61,868 bases of DNA from assembly GCF_003311635.1 (NCBI RefSeq), contig NZ_QEXL01000013.1:1-61868 (forward strand), written 5' to 3'. The notes under the pieces are model-generated. The model made no database searches. It saw only the letters and a list, made by a program, of their open reading frames with translations, and had not been told where the DNA came from. Shown piece after piece: positions 1 to 10,490 of the stretch. The position numbers and the translations under genes are program-made. Every line of letters begins with the position of its first letter. Positions within the stretch are counted from its first letter, which is position 1. Source of the DNA: Novacetimonas cocois. Its GTDB lineage: Bacteria > Pseudomonadota > Alphaproteobacteria > Acetobacterales > Acetobacteraceae.

Positions 1-1
1 G

Positions 2-337
<336 letters not shown>

Positions 338-358
338 CTTCGTATCGCCTGACAAATG

Positions 359-393
359 AAAAAGGGCTCCGTCATGAAAACGGAGCCCTTTTT
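359..393. terminator. bidirectional rho-independent terminator
   Basis: The arms AAAGGGCTCCGT and ACGGAGCCCTTT surround a short loop, with A's before and T's after the stem. It can therefore end transcription from the YPQG gene on the left and from leuA on the right. Confidence 0.88.
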
Positions 394-442
394 GTTTTTA
401 AGAGACCACACGGTCGCGTTGGCGCGTTACATGCGCGCTGGA

Positions 443-2017
<1,575 letters not shown>

Positions 2018-2167
2018 GGGAAATACCTCGGACATATCCGGATGTGGGACCTGAAACTTCCCGCCGGACATCAGCCGGAGGAAATTCCGTCATTCGTGTT
2101 CATGATGGCTGCATGACGCAGCCTGACCTTCCCCCTGGGCGCACCGGAACAGGCCGGCCCTGACCGC

Positions 2168-2269
2168 TCAGGGGCGGATAAGTCGTAGAAGACGAAGAAG
2201 TCCGGCGCCGTCACGCGCACGCAGGGACACGGACGCCTGCGCGCCTGTCAAACCTGCGTGGATGTGCAT
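2168..2269 (-). CDS. leucine-rich leader peptide upstream of leuA (putative attenuator)
   Basis: This 33-codon ORF (ATG CAC ATC ...) ends GLLRLLRLIRP. Five of seven consecutive residues (24, 25, 27, 28, 30) are leucine, encoded by CTT and CTA, codons that stand out in a G+C-rich genome. It lies on the leuA strand, about 150 bp before the leuA start. An in-frame ATG at 2281 would give 37 residues. A small hairpin (CCTGA/TCAGG, 2159-2172) spans the stop codon, but I see no U-rich terminator. Leucine-rich leaders before leuA are known in other alphaproteobacteria and act by ribosome stalling. The role here is inferred from position and codon content. No strong ribosome site is visible. Confidence 0.62.
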   Translation of the reverse strand: MHIHAGLTGAQASVSLRARDGAGLLRLLRLIRP

Positions 2270-2288
2270 GTCCGTTGCCATGCGCGGC

Positions 2289-2316
2289 ACAATACAGCGG
2301 CATCCGCCGATTGCAA
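2289..2316 (-). promoter_or_regulatory. candidate sigma-70 promoter for the leuA leader transcript
   Basis: On the minus strand TTGCAA is followed after 16 bases by TATTGT. The predicted start falls next to the leader ORF, giving a very short or leaderless 5' end. The match is partial. Confidence 0.38.
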
Positions 2317-2329
2317 CATATAATGCGCC

Positions 2330-3358
2330 CTATCCGGTAACGCGCGTGACCATGCTGGCGGAGGCGAAATAGCGGTCGATCGCCTGCACCATGGCGCCCG
2401 CGACGACCATGCGATGCGCCGACTGCCGCAGGGCGGCCTCGTCCATATGGTTGGACATGAAGCCCATTTCGACCAGGACCGAGGGAATGTCCGCCGATTT
2501 CAGCACCACGAAGGAGGCATGCCGCGCGGGGTGGGTCAGCAGGCTGATGCGCGGACGGAACGAGGAGACGATGCTGCTGGCCATGTGGGCCGCGCCGTGG
2601 CGCGTTTCCTCGGTCACGAGGCTGGCGAGGATTTCCTGGACCTCAGGCGAGGTCGCGTGAACCTGCGGGCCGCCAAAACGGTCGGCGCTGTTTTCAGAAC
2701 GCGCGATCGCCGCCGTCTGCGCGTCCGACGCATGCGACGACAGGGTATAGACGCTGGCCCCGCGCACCGCCGGATCGTGCAGGGCGTCCGCATGCATGGA
2801 AATGAACAGCGACGCCTTGTGGGCATGGGCAAGGTCCACCCGCCCCTCCAGCGGGATGAAACGGTCATCGGCGCGCGTCATCGCCACGCGGTACCGTCCG
2901 CTGCCGACCAACTGGCGCTGCAGTTCGGCCGCCGCTGCCTCCGCCACATGTTTTTCATAGGTGCCGGAAATGCCGATCGCCCCCGGATCCTTGCCGCCAT
3001 GTCCGGGGTCCAGCATGATCAGCGGACGCGGGGGCGCTGCCCGCCCCACGATCGCGGGGCGATGCAGGGTCGCGCCGGCGGGTGTCGCGTGGGCGGCGGC
3101 ATGCGTGGCCGGGACATGGGACAGGACATGCCGGCGCGTGGCGGACATGGCCTGCCGGGGCATCATCGCCGCCATGGCGATCCCCGCCAGCAGCACACGC
3201 CGGCGCACCGCGTCAGGTGGGGTCAGCGGCCCGGCATCGCCGCAGCCCGCGACCGCCGGTCGTGACGTCGATGATCCGGATGGCGTGGATGATACGGTGG
3301 CCACCGTTCCGGCCGCCTGGCCGCTGGCGTGAATATCCGTGGAATATCCAGTACGCAT
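2330..3358 (-). CDS. amiC: N-acetylmuramoyl-L-alanine amidase (Amidase_3, AmiC-type)
   Basis: A periplasmic zinc amidase that cuts the lactyl-amide bond between MurNAc and the stem peptide, usually during daughter-cell separation. Numbered from the ATG at 3358 (342 residues), the zinc ligands are H120 in LDPGHGGKDPG, E135 in TYEKH and H189 in FISMHAD. The catalytic Glu is E297 in VLVEMGF. Residues 52-70 (RRRVLLAGIAMA...) form a twin-arginine-like export signal, preceded by an unusually long N-terminus. The true start may therefore lie further in; an ATG at 3409 lacks any ribosome site. No AMIN domain is seen. The gene is transcribed divergently from rne. Confidence 0.88.
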   Translation of the reverse strand: MRTGYSTDIHASGQAAGTVATVSSTPSGSSTSRPAVAGCGDAGPLTPPDAVRRRVLLAGIAMAAMMPRQAMSATRRHVLSHVPATHAAAHATPAGATLHRPAIVGRAAPPRPLIMLDPGHGGKDPGAIGISGTYEKHVAEAAAAELQRQLVGSGRYRVAMTRADDRFIPLEGRVDLAHAHKASLFISMHADALHDPAVRGASVYTLSSHASDAQTAAIARSENSADRFGGPQVHATSPEVQEILASLVTEETRHGAAHMASSIVSSFRPRISLLTHPARHASFVVLKSADIPSVLVEMGFMSNHMDEAALRQSAHRMVVAGAMVQAIDRYFASASMVTRVTG

Positions 3359-4032
3359 GCTGCGATGTCGCCTCAAGTGGGGTGAAGATCCGTAGGGTCG
3401 GCTGTGCATATCATCATATACATGCGCGCGTCAGCGGCATAAACCTTCGCAAGGCTTGCAGGACGGACGCGCTTGCGTCATGGTGCGTAATAGTGATGGG
3501 CGCGCGACGTCCGGACGTCAGGCTATCGGGATACCGTGCGTATCCGGCGCCGCGTCCGATGGCGCAAATCCATCCGGCAGCCATCAGGCGCGCGCCCGCA
3601 GCATTTTCCGCCATGACCGATGTCACGGAAATGTCGCCGGCGGATCATGCGCGCGGCCAGAGGCCACCGCACCGGCGCCCCCGATCGACAGGGGGCCGGA
3701 TGACACGGACCCGTCGATATTTTCCACGAAGGCCCCGCCTGCCCTGAACGGGCGGGACAGGACCTTCCCCAAGATGACCGAGGATGGATTGATGACCACG
3801 GTGGACATATCCGCCGACGCAACAGGCACATGCATGTCATGGAACGGCGCGACGCCGGGCCACGATGCCACGCATGCCGTTGCCGTCGCGCGTGACGGCC
3901 GCCAGGGGATCAACGCCGGATACGATCGCACTTTCATTGATGTTCCTGTCCGTTCCCATTCCCGTTCCCGCCGCCCATGGGGCGTTGCGCGGGGCGGACG
4001 CACGAACCGGACATACCGGAGTTTCCCTTTTA
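3359..4032. other. long divergent intergenic region / rne 5' leader
   Basis: About 670 bp separate the amidase from RNase E. ORFs here have no recognisable domains and unlikely composition. A long rne 5' leader is typical in other bacteria, where RNase E autoregulates by cutting its own leader. That such a leader exists here is an inference. I found no convincing promoter hexamers. Confidence 0.5.
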
Positions 4033-7002
4033 ATGACCAAACGCATGCTGATCGACACGACCCACGCGGAAGAAACCCGCGTGGTCGTGATGGATGGTAA
4101 CAGGCTTGAAGATTACGATGTCGAGGCATCGGCGAAAAAGCAGCTCAAGGGCAATATCTACCTCGCCAAGGTGATCCGGGTCGAACCCAGCCTTCAGGCC
4201 GCCTTTGTCGATTATGGCGGCAATCGCCACGGCTTCCTCGCCTTCAGCGAAATCCACCCCGATTATTACCAGATCCCCGTCGCCGACCGTGAAAAGCTGC
4301 TGGCGCTGCAGGAAGAGGAGCGCCGCGCCGAGGAAGCCCGCAACGCGCGCGAGGATGACGAGAAGACCGAGGGCGAGGACGACGCCACGGAAGAAACCGC
4401 CCTGCGCGCGGACGACGCCGAGGGCGAGGACGCCGAACCCGAGACCGTGGGCGGCGAGAACGATACCGGCGACGAGCCGGAGGCCCAGCGCCGCATCGCG
4501 CGTTTCCTGCGCAACTACAAGATCCAGGAAGTCATCCGCCGCCGCCAGATCCTGCTGGTACAGGTCGTCAAGGAAGAGCGCGGCAACAAGGGCGCGGCCC
4601 TGACCACCTATGTCTCGCTCGCCGGGCGTTACTGCGTGCTGATGCCCAACTCGCTGCGTGGCGGCGGGGTGTCGCGCAAGATCACGTCGGTGGCCGACCG
4701 CCGCCGCCTGCGTGACATCATCGCGGAACTGCAGATCCCCCACGGCATGGCGATGATCGTGCGCACCGCCGGGGCGCAGCGTCCGCGCGCCGAAGTCATG
4801 CGCGACTGCGAATACTTGCTGCGGCTTTGGGACGACATTCGCGAACACACCCTCAAATCCGTGGCCCCGGCCCTGATTTACGAGGAAGCAAGCCTGATCA
4901 AGCGCGCGATCCGCGACATCTATACCCGCGAGATCAGCGAAATCCTGATCGATGGCGAGGCCGGATGGAAATCCGCGCGCGAATTCATGCGCATGCTCAT
5001 GCCCCAGAACGCGCAGAAGGTGCGCCTGTGGCACGATCATGGACAGACGCTGTTCTCCCACTACCGGGTGGAGGGGCTGCTGGATTCGATGCTGTCGCCT
5101 TCGGTGCAGCTGCGTTCGGGCGGGTATCTGGTCATCAACCAGACCGAGGCCCTCGTCGCCATCGACGTGAACTCCGGCCGCGCGACGCGGGAACGCAATA
5201 TCGAGGAAACGGCCCTTCGCACGAACCTCGAAGCCGCCGACGAAGTGGCGCGCCAGCTGCGCCTGCGTGACCTTGCCGGGCTGATCGTGATCGATTTCAT
5301 CGACATGGAAAGCCGCAAGCATAACGGCATGGTCGAACGCCGCCTCAAGGAAGCGCTGCGCAACGACCGCGCACGTATCCAGGTGGGCCATATCTCGCAC
5401 TTCGGCCTGCTGGAAATGTCACGCCAGCGCCTGCGTCCCTCCATCGCGGAATCGACCTTCACCCCCTGCCCCCATTGCGAAGGCACCGGCATCATCCGTG
5501 GTGTGGAAAGTTCCGCGCTGCATGTCCTGCGCGCCATCGAGGACGAGGGGATGCAGCGTCGTGCCGCGGAAATCACGGTGCATGTCGCCCCGGAAATCGC
5601 GCTCTACATCTTCAACAACAAGCGTGACTGGCTGCATGAGATCGAGGAACGCCACAAGATGCACGTGGTGTTCACGACCGATTCCACGCTGCACGCGGCG
5701 GAATCGCGGATCGAGCGCACGCGTCCGCAGACGGCGCAGTTCGAACCCGCCCCCGCCATCACGGCGGAACCCGAAAGCAGCCGGGCGGATACGGTCAGCG
5801 TACGCGAAATCCCGATCCACAACGAACCGCCCGCCGTCACTGCGGAGGCCGAAGTCGCCGCGCCGGATGCCGGCGCGATGACGGACGAGGATACGGCATC
5901 GGGAACCGACCATCGCCGTCGCCGCCGCCGCCGTCGCCGTCGTGGCGGCGCGAACCGCGAGACCACGACCCAGCAGGGCATCGACACGGCGGAAAGCGAA
6001 GCCGCCGCCGCGCCGGAACCCGAACCTGTGGTCGAGGTAGGTTACAAGGGACCGACGCCTGCCGATCCGTTTGGCGATGCGATCATCGACATCTTCGACG
6101 TGATCGAACAGACGACGACGCCTGCCGTCGAACCGGTGATCGAACCCGAAGCCCCGGTTGTGGTCATCGAGGCCGAAACCGTGGACGAACCGGCGGCCGA
6201 GGAAGAAAAGCCCCGGGAAGAAAAAACCCGGAGCACGCCGCGTCGCCGCACCCGTCGCGCCAGCCGCCCCGCCACGGCGGCACCGGCAGCCGTCACGGCG
6301 GAAACCCCGGTCGAAGCCGAAGCCCCGGCCAGGGAAATCCCGACCAAGGCGGAAGCCGAAATGCCGGAACCCGTCGCAGTGAAGGCGCAGCCCGAAGCGG
6401 AACCGACCCCGGCAGAACCGGAAGCCGAGGCTGAGAAAAAGCCGCGCCGTCGTCGCACGACAACGCGCAAGGCCACCACGACCACCCGCGCCAGGAAGAC
6501 GGAAGCCGCCGAAGCCGAGCCGGTAAAAACGGCCCCGGCAGAAGCAGCGGCGACGGAAACGCCGGTGGAAGAAGCCACCAGGGACGCTGCGGCGGAAGAG
6601 GAAAAGCCCAGGCGCAGGCGGACCACCACGACGCGCGCGGCCGCGACCAAGGCCCCCACGCGCCGTCGTGCCAGCACGGCCAAAACCGCCAAGGCAGCAG
6701 CGGACAGCGAGCCCGCAAGCGAGGAAGCCACTGCTGACGCGGCAGCGCCCGTAGCGGAGGAAAAGCCCAAGGCCCGTCGTGTCACGCGCCGCAAGAAAGC
6801 CGAGGCCGAGGCGCCAGCGGCCGAACCCGCGGTGGAGGAAAAGGCACCGGCGCGCAAGACCACGCGCACACGCCGCAAGAAGGTGGAAACGCCCGAAGCC
6901 GAAGCCCCTGCGGACAGCACCGTCACCGGCCTGCCGCCGCAGCCGGTGGATGTTGATCAGGCCCCGGCCCCGAAACGGCGCACGGGCTGGTGGAAGCGGT
7001 AA
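4033..7002 (+). CDS. rne: ribonuclease E
   Basis: Endoribonuclease that initiates mRNA decay and processes rRNA and tRNA. The 989-residue protein starts at an ATG with GGAG eleven bases upstream; an upstream in-frame extension from 3865 is rejected. The catalytic half has an S1 domain (about 35-200) interrupted by an acidic, Glu/Asp-rich insert at residues 91-155. The Mg-binding aspartates are probably D378 (VAIDVNSGRAT) and D421 (IVIDF), and the Zn-link is C479-P-H-C482. The C-terminal half (about 600-989) is low-complexity: blocks of Glu/Ala/Pro alternate with basic clusters, including an Arg run near 635, as expected for RNA-binding and degradosome-scaffold regions. A terminator follows directly. 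Confidence 0.96.
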   Translation: MTKRMLIDTTHAEETRVVVMDGNRLEDYDVEASAKKQLKGNIYLAKVIRVEPSLQAAFVDYGGNRHGFLAFSEIHPDYYQIPVADREKLLALQEEERRAEEARNAREDDEKTEGEDDATEETALRADDAEGEDAEPETVGGENDTGDEPEAQRRIARFLRNYKIQEVIRRRQILLVQVVKEERGNKGAALTTYVSLAGRYCVLMPNSLRGGGVSRKITSVADRRRLRDIIAELQIPHGMAMIVRTAGAQRPRAEVMRDCEYLLRLWDDIREHTLKSVAPALIYEEASLIKRAIRDIYTREISEILIDGEAGWKSAREFMRMLMPQNAQKVRLWHDHGQTLFSHYRVEGLLDSMLSPSVQLRSGGYLVINQTEALVAIDVNSGRATRERNIEETALRTNLEAADEVARQLRLRDLAGLIVIDFIDMESRKHNGMVERRLKEALRNDRARIQVGHISHFGLLEMSRQRLRPSIAESTFTPCPHCEGTGIIRGVESSALHVLRAIEDEGMQRRAAEITVHVAPEIALYIFNNKRDWLHEIEERHKMHVVFTTDSTLHAAESRIERTRPQTAQFEPAPAITAEPESSRADTVSVREIPIHNEPPAVTAEAEVAAPDAGAMTDEDTASGTDHRRRRRRRRRRGGANRETTTQQGIDTAESEAAAAPEPEPVVEVGYKGPTPADPFGDAIIDIFDVIEQTTTPAVEPVIEPEAPVVVIEAETVDEPAAEEEKPREEKTRSTPRRRTRRASRPATAAPAAVTAETPVEAEAPAREIPTKAEAEMPEPVAVKAQPEAEPTPAEPEAEAEKKPRRRRTTTRKATTTTRARKTEAAEAEPVKTAPAEAAATETPVEEATRDAAAEEEKPRRRRTTTTRAAATKAPTRRRASTAKTAKAAADSEPASEEATADAAAPVAEEKPKARRVTRRKKAEAEAPAAEPAVEEKAPARKTTRTRRKKVETPEAEAPADSTVTGLPPQPVDVDQAPAPKRRTGWWKR

Positions 7003-7035
7003 TCGCCGCCTTCCACTTCAGGCTTCGATAACAGG

Positions 7036-7074
7036 ACAGGCCCCGCACCTTCTGGCGCGGGGCCTGTTTTTTTA
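7036..7074 (+). terminator. rho-independent terminator of rne
   Basis: A perfect stem (ACAGGCCCCGC / GCGGGGCCTGT) is followed by TTTTTTTATT. Confidence 0.92.
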
Positions 7075-7362
7075 TTCCGCGCGAAGATGTTCATGCATCC
7101 TGAAAACCGGCCTGAGCCATGCCGCGAACGGCGATATTGATGGCCGGGGTCATATCCATCCGTTCTCCGAAACAATATACTTTGAATTTAAAAGTTGTCT
7201 GTGATTGAATGTTTCTGGCCGTGGAATCGCTTTCCCACACGCCCCGCCGCATGTCGGGACGGATTTCGCGGCAATGCGTATCCCGTTTTGACACATCCAT
7301 CCGTCCGGGCATGCCATCGCCCCTGCGTGGCGCCCCTGTTCAACCGGCTTTGGAGACAGGCC
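7075..7362. other. intergenic region upstream of the membrane protein/regulator pair
   Basis: No gene is evident. The stretch around 7170-7205 is conspicuously AT-rich and contains a TATACT at 7176 that could be a -10 element, but no matching -35 is clear. It may carry the binding site for the downstream winged-helix protein. Confidence 0.35.
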
Positions 7363-7986
7363 ATGGAAATACCGCAAAAGACCTCTCCCTCCGACGATCT
7401 TGCCTTCCTGCGCGCACTTGCGGAGGCAGGACGTGACGTTCCCCTGACATGTGGTCCCTATTTCCTTGCCGCCGGCCTTGTCTTCGGCGCGGCCAGTTTC
7501 GTGGCGTGGGGGATTTCACAGGCCCCCACGCATTTCGCGGCGACAGCGATCCAGCTGGTCTGGATGATCGCGGGCCTTTCCTATGTCCCCATCGTATGGG
7601 TCCTGAACCGGCGCGCCGATGTGGTGGCGGGATCCACGGCCACCATCAACCGGGCGGTTTCCACCATATGGACAGGACTGAGCTGGGGCATCGCCACGAT
7701 GTTCGTGTGCTGCATGATCCTTTGCTGGCGTTACGATTCGCCCATGATCTGGGCGGCATTCCCGTCAACCATGCTTGCCCTCTACGGCGCGGGATGGGGG
7801 GCGACTGCCTTCATTTCACGTCAGGGATGGCTGAAACTGGTCACCGCCGGGTCATTCCTTGCGGCCATCGCGGTCGCGGCAGCCACCGGCAGCAGCTATA
7901 CATTCCTGATTTACGGGGTGCTGCTGGTGGTCCTGATTGCCATTCCCGGCTGGGTCCTGATCCAGCGGCGGACACAGACGGCATGA
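7363..7986 (+). CDS. polytopic inner-membrane protein of unknown function
   Basis: A 207-residue protein starting at ATG 7363 with GGAGACAGG just upstream. After a soluble N-terminus of about 30 residues there are about six hydrophobic segments (around 33-55, 62-80, 98-122, 127-148, 153-172 and 178-198), ending in the basic tail QRRTQTA. I recognise no transport or enzyme motif. Its stop overlaps the start of the next gene (ATGA), so the two are probably translated together. Small membrane proteins coupled to a winged-helix regulator are a recurrent arrangement, and the regulator may control this operon. Function unknown. Confidence 0.8.
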   Translation: MEIPQKTSPSDDLAFLRALAEAGRDVPLTCGPYFLAAGLVFGAASFVAWGISQAPTHFAATAIQLVWMIAGLSYVPIVWVLNRRADVVAGSTATINRAVSTIWTGLSWGIATMFVCCMILCWRYDSPMIWAAFPSTMLALYGAGWGATAFISRQGWLKLVTAGSFLAAIAVAAATGSSYTFLIYGVLLVVLIAIPGWVLIQRRTQTA

Positions 7987-8306
7987 CCACGGAGGCCCCT
8001 TCCTTCGATATCGCGCGCATTGACGAGGTGATCCACGGACGTGTCCGGCTGGGGATCATGACCCTGCTCGTCACGCGCGGCGGGGTCGAATTCAAGGCCA
8101 TGCGGCAACATCTGAACGTGACGGACGGCAACCTCTCGACACATCTGCGCAAGCTGGAGGAGGCGGGATACGTGGCGCAGGAAAAGACCTTCGTCGGCAG
8201 GCGTCCCCTGACCCGCATCGAACCGACCGTGAAGGGGCGCGACGCATTCATCCACTATCTCGACGAAATGCGGGTCCTGCTTGGCACCGACAACATCACA
8301 TCATGA
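7983..8306 (+). CDS. winged-helix transcriptional regulator
   Basis: A 107-residue single-domain DNA-binding protein. The helix-turn-helix spans roughly residues 35-75: FKAMRQHLNVTDGNLSTHLRKLEEAGYV fits the MarR/ArsR-like HTH_34 family, split here as FKAMRQHLNVTD and GNLSTHLRKLEEAGYV. The wing follows as KTFVGRRPLTRIEPT. No ligand or metal motif is visible. The start codon overlaps the stop of the upstream membrane protein in an ATGA, so it is co-translated and probably autoregulates the pair. A hairpin at 8415 may end the transcript. Confidence 0.85.
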   Translation: MTTEAPSFDIARIDEVIHGRVRLGIMTLLVTRGGVEFKAMRQHLNVTDGNLSTHLRKLEEAGYVAQEKTFVGRRPLTRIEPTVKGRDAFIHYLDEMRVLLGTDNITS

Positions 8307-8414
8307 GAACGCATCCGTTCCGGAAGACGACACCCGAAAGAACGGTATTCGTAACGGAATATTGACCGGAACATCTGCCGATCCCACTCTCCGGATCAGG
8401 GAAAACAGGTGCGC

Positions 8415-8449
8415 GGCCCGTCATGCGTCATCATAATGACAGGGCCGTT
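8415..8449 (+). terminator. probable terminator hairpin
   Basis: GGCCCGTCAT pairs with ATGACAGGGCC (one bulged A), followed by only a short GTTT. It lies 110 bp after the regulator gene. Confidence 0.45.
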
Positions 8450-8515
8450 TCCCGCATTCCGGATTCCCCCGACGGAACGCGGGAGACTGTTTGAAAAGGC
8501 AGGTCCAGTAACACA

Positions 8516-8634
8516 CTGAAATTGTCAAAAGTTTTTGGTGAAGCTTTTTATAAAAAGCTTCGAAAGAGGTCACCTTTTTGAAAAAAGGCGACACCCAAAA
8601 ACTTTTATCATGTTTATCAATGGGTTATTTTCAA
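8516..8634 (+). repeat. dispersed palindromic element, copy A
   Basis: The left end is CTGAAATT and the right end TTATTTTCAA. Inside are hairpin 1 (AAGCTTTTTATAAAAAGCTT, 8541-8560), hairpin 2 (GTCACCTTTTT / AAAAAAGGCGAC, about 8570-8592) and an outer stem CAAAAGTTTTTGG / CCCAAAAACTTTT. It is the same family as copies at 15195, 20838 and 61251. It lies in the gap between the regulator and the next gene. The ORF that starts within it (MVKLF...) is an artefact. Confidence 0.88.
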
Positions 8635-8683
8635 TCCCCGGACTGCAAACATCGGAACCGACTGGTCCATGGAGCACGCCAGC

Positions 8684-8968
8684 ATGTCAGCCCAGCCACC
8701 GAAACCCTGGTTCGCCCCGAAAAGTCACGGATATGGCTCCGGCCTGCCCATCAGCTGGGAAGGATGGGTGGCATTAATGCTGTTCCTTGCCATCACCATC
8801 CTGCCATGGTTCGCCCTGTCCGTGATCCATCCCGACAACGCGCATGCCATGATGTTTACGGTGTGCCTGTCGCTGGTCGATATCTTTGCCACGGCTGCTT
8901 TTTGCTACCTGTGCAAATCCAGAACCGCGGACGGATGGAAATGGCGGTGGGGGAAAGACGTCGGCTGA
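8684..8968 (+). CDS. small conserved two-helix membrane protein
   Basis: A 94-residue protein with the N-terminal motif KPWFAPKSHGYGSGLPISW. Two hydrophobic segments follow (about 27-47 and 54-75), then a basic, Trp-rich tail (GWKWRWGKDVG). I recall similar small proteins in other Proteobacteria, annotated only as hypothetical. I chose the ATG at 8684 because GGAG lies nine bases upstream; an ATG at 8669 has no such site. Palindromic element copy A lies just upstream. Function unknown. Confidence 0.75.
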   Translation: MSAQPPKPWFAPKSHGYGSGLPISWEGWVALMLFLAITILPWFALSVIHPDNAHAMMFTVCLSLVDIFATAAFCYLCKSRTADGWKWRWGKDVG

Positions 8969-8987
8969 CAGTCTTCCCCCTGACGGC

Positions 8988-10490
8988 TCAGCTGGCAGGT
9001 GCGTCAGGCAGGGCCGGCGCCGTTTCCCAGCCAAGCCCGACGATCACTGCACTGCGGCGGCCCATCCCGTCGAGGCGCAGGACAATGACATTCTGTTCCT
9101 CCAGATAGGTCAGCTGCCGCCGCGCCCGTCCCAGCGAATGGGTGCCATAGGCGCGCGCGATCGTCGCATCCGACGGACAGGGCAGTTTTTCCAGCGCGCT
9201 TCGGGCGATCAGCAGGAAAATCCCCTGCACGTCTTCGGGCAGGGCCGAGGCCATCTGTTCGGCCTGCATCCATGTCTCGGTCTGTGCCATGCGGGCATCC
9301 ACACCCGCGCGCGCGGTCGCCAGCGCGCGGCGAAAGCGCGGCATGTCCAGCGCCTGACGGCCCATTCCCTCGATCCGGCAGCGGACGAGGAAATCCTGAT
9401 ACAGCACATGGACCGGGCGGAACCCCGCTTCCTCATCCTGCAGGATGTCGGAAAGGATCGCGGCAAAACGCTCCTTCTGCTCCCTGGGGTCGATGTCAGG
9501 GGCACTCTGGGCCTCGACCTCCGCCTCCGTGCGGGCCACATCGGCATGCGCGGCCAACTGGGCAAGGATATCGGGCGGGGGCGTTGCGGGACGCGGCGCG
9601 CGCGCGGGCAGCTCACGCTCCGGCACGGGGGTAAGGATCAGTTCGCGGATTTCCTCCGTCGGGGCGGTGGGTTCGAACGGCATCAGGGCGGGACCGGCCG
9701 AGCGGCTTTCGGTTTCCACCATCCCGATCCGCACCGCAAGCGGCCGTCGGCTGATGGCGGGGCCAAGGGCCACGAAACAGCCACGTTCCAGATCGCGGAA
9801 GCTTTCCGCCTGCCTGCGCTCCATCCCCAGCAGGTCGGCGGCGCGCATCATGTCGATATCCAGAAAGGTGCGCCCCATCAGGAAGTTGGAGGCCTCCGCC
9901 GCGACATTCTTGGCCAGCTTCGCCAGACGCTGGGTTGCGATCACCCCGGCCAGCCCACGCTTGCGCCCGCGACACATCAGGTTGGTCATCGCACCGAGCG
10001 AGGCTCGCCGCGCCTCGTCCGACACTTCGCCAGCGGCGGCGGGCGCGAACATCTGCGCCTCGTCCACCACGACCACCACGGGATACCAGTATTCGCGCGG
10101 CACCTCGAACATGCCGCCAAGGAAGGCGGCGGCACGACGCATCTGCACCTCGGCATCCACGCCCTCAAGGTTCAGCACGACGGAGGCACGATGCACGCGC
10201 ATGCGTTCGCCCGCCGCCTGCAGCGCGGCCTCGGTATGTTCGGCGGCGTCTATGACCAGATGGCCGTAACGTTCGGCCAGGCTTACGAAATCCCCTTCCG
10301 GATCGATGATCGCCTGCTGCACGAGACGCGCGGACTGTTCCAGAAGACGCCGCAGCAGATGTGACTTTCCCGATCCTGAATTGCCCTGCACCAGCAGGCG
10401 CGTGGACAACAGTTCCGCAAGGTCCATCGTGACCGGGGCATCACCCGTGGTGGCCCCCCGTCGTTCCCCAATCGTGATCGCTACCGTCAT
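8988..10490 (-). CDS. HerA-like ATP-binding protein (DUF87 P-loop ATPase)
   Basis: A 500-residue P-loop ATPase of the HerA/FtsK superfamily, with Walker A GNSGSGKS at 36-43 and Walker B VVVVVDEAQMF with D143/E144. The sequence HLLRRLLEQS and the later GVIATQRLAKLAKN (sensor region) fit bacterial HerA-type helicase-like proteins of uncertain role in DNA repair or recombination. No adjacent NurA nuclease is present. The C-terminal 200 residues are less typical and end in a predicted winged helix-like segment. Its ATG overlaps the stop of the flavoprotein gene (ATGA), so it is probably translated after it. Confidence 0.82.
   Translation of the reverse strand: MTVAITIGERRGATTGDAPVTMDLAELLSTRLLVQGNSGSGKSHLLRRLLEQSARLVQQAIIDPEGDFVSLAERYGHLVIDAAEHTEAALQAAGERMRVHRASVVLNLEGVDAEVQMRRAAAFLGGMFEVPREYWYPVVVVVDEAQMFAPAAAGEVSDEARRASLGAMTNLMCRGRKRGLAGVIATQRLAKLAKNVAAEASNFLMGRTFLDIDMMRAADLLGMERRQAESFRDLERGCFVALGPAISRRPLAVRIGMVETESRSAGPALMPFEPTAPTEEIRELILTPVPERELPARAPRPATPPPDILAQLAAHADVARTEAEVEAQSAPDIDPREQKERFAAILSDILQDEEAGFRPVHVLYQDFLVRCRIEGMGRQALDMPRFRRALATARAGVDARMAQTETWMQAEQMASALPEDVQGIFLLIARSALEKLPCPSDATIARAYGTHSLGRARRQLTYLEEQNVIVLRLDGMGRRSAVIVGLGWETAPALPDAPAS

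Noticed and set aside
3623-4129. Several 70-210-codon ORFs in the amidase-rne gap
   Set aside because: They overlap each other on both strands, lack ribosome sites and have no recognisable motif.
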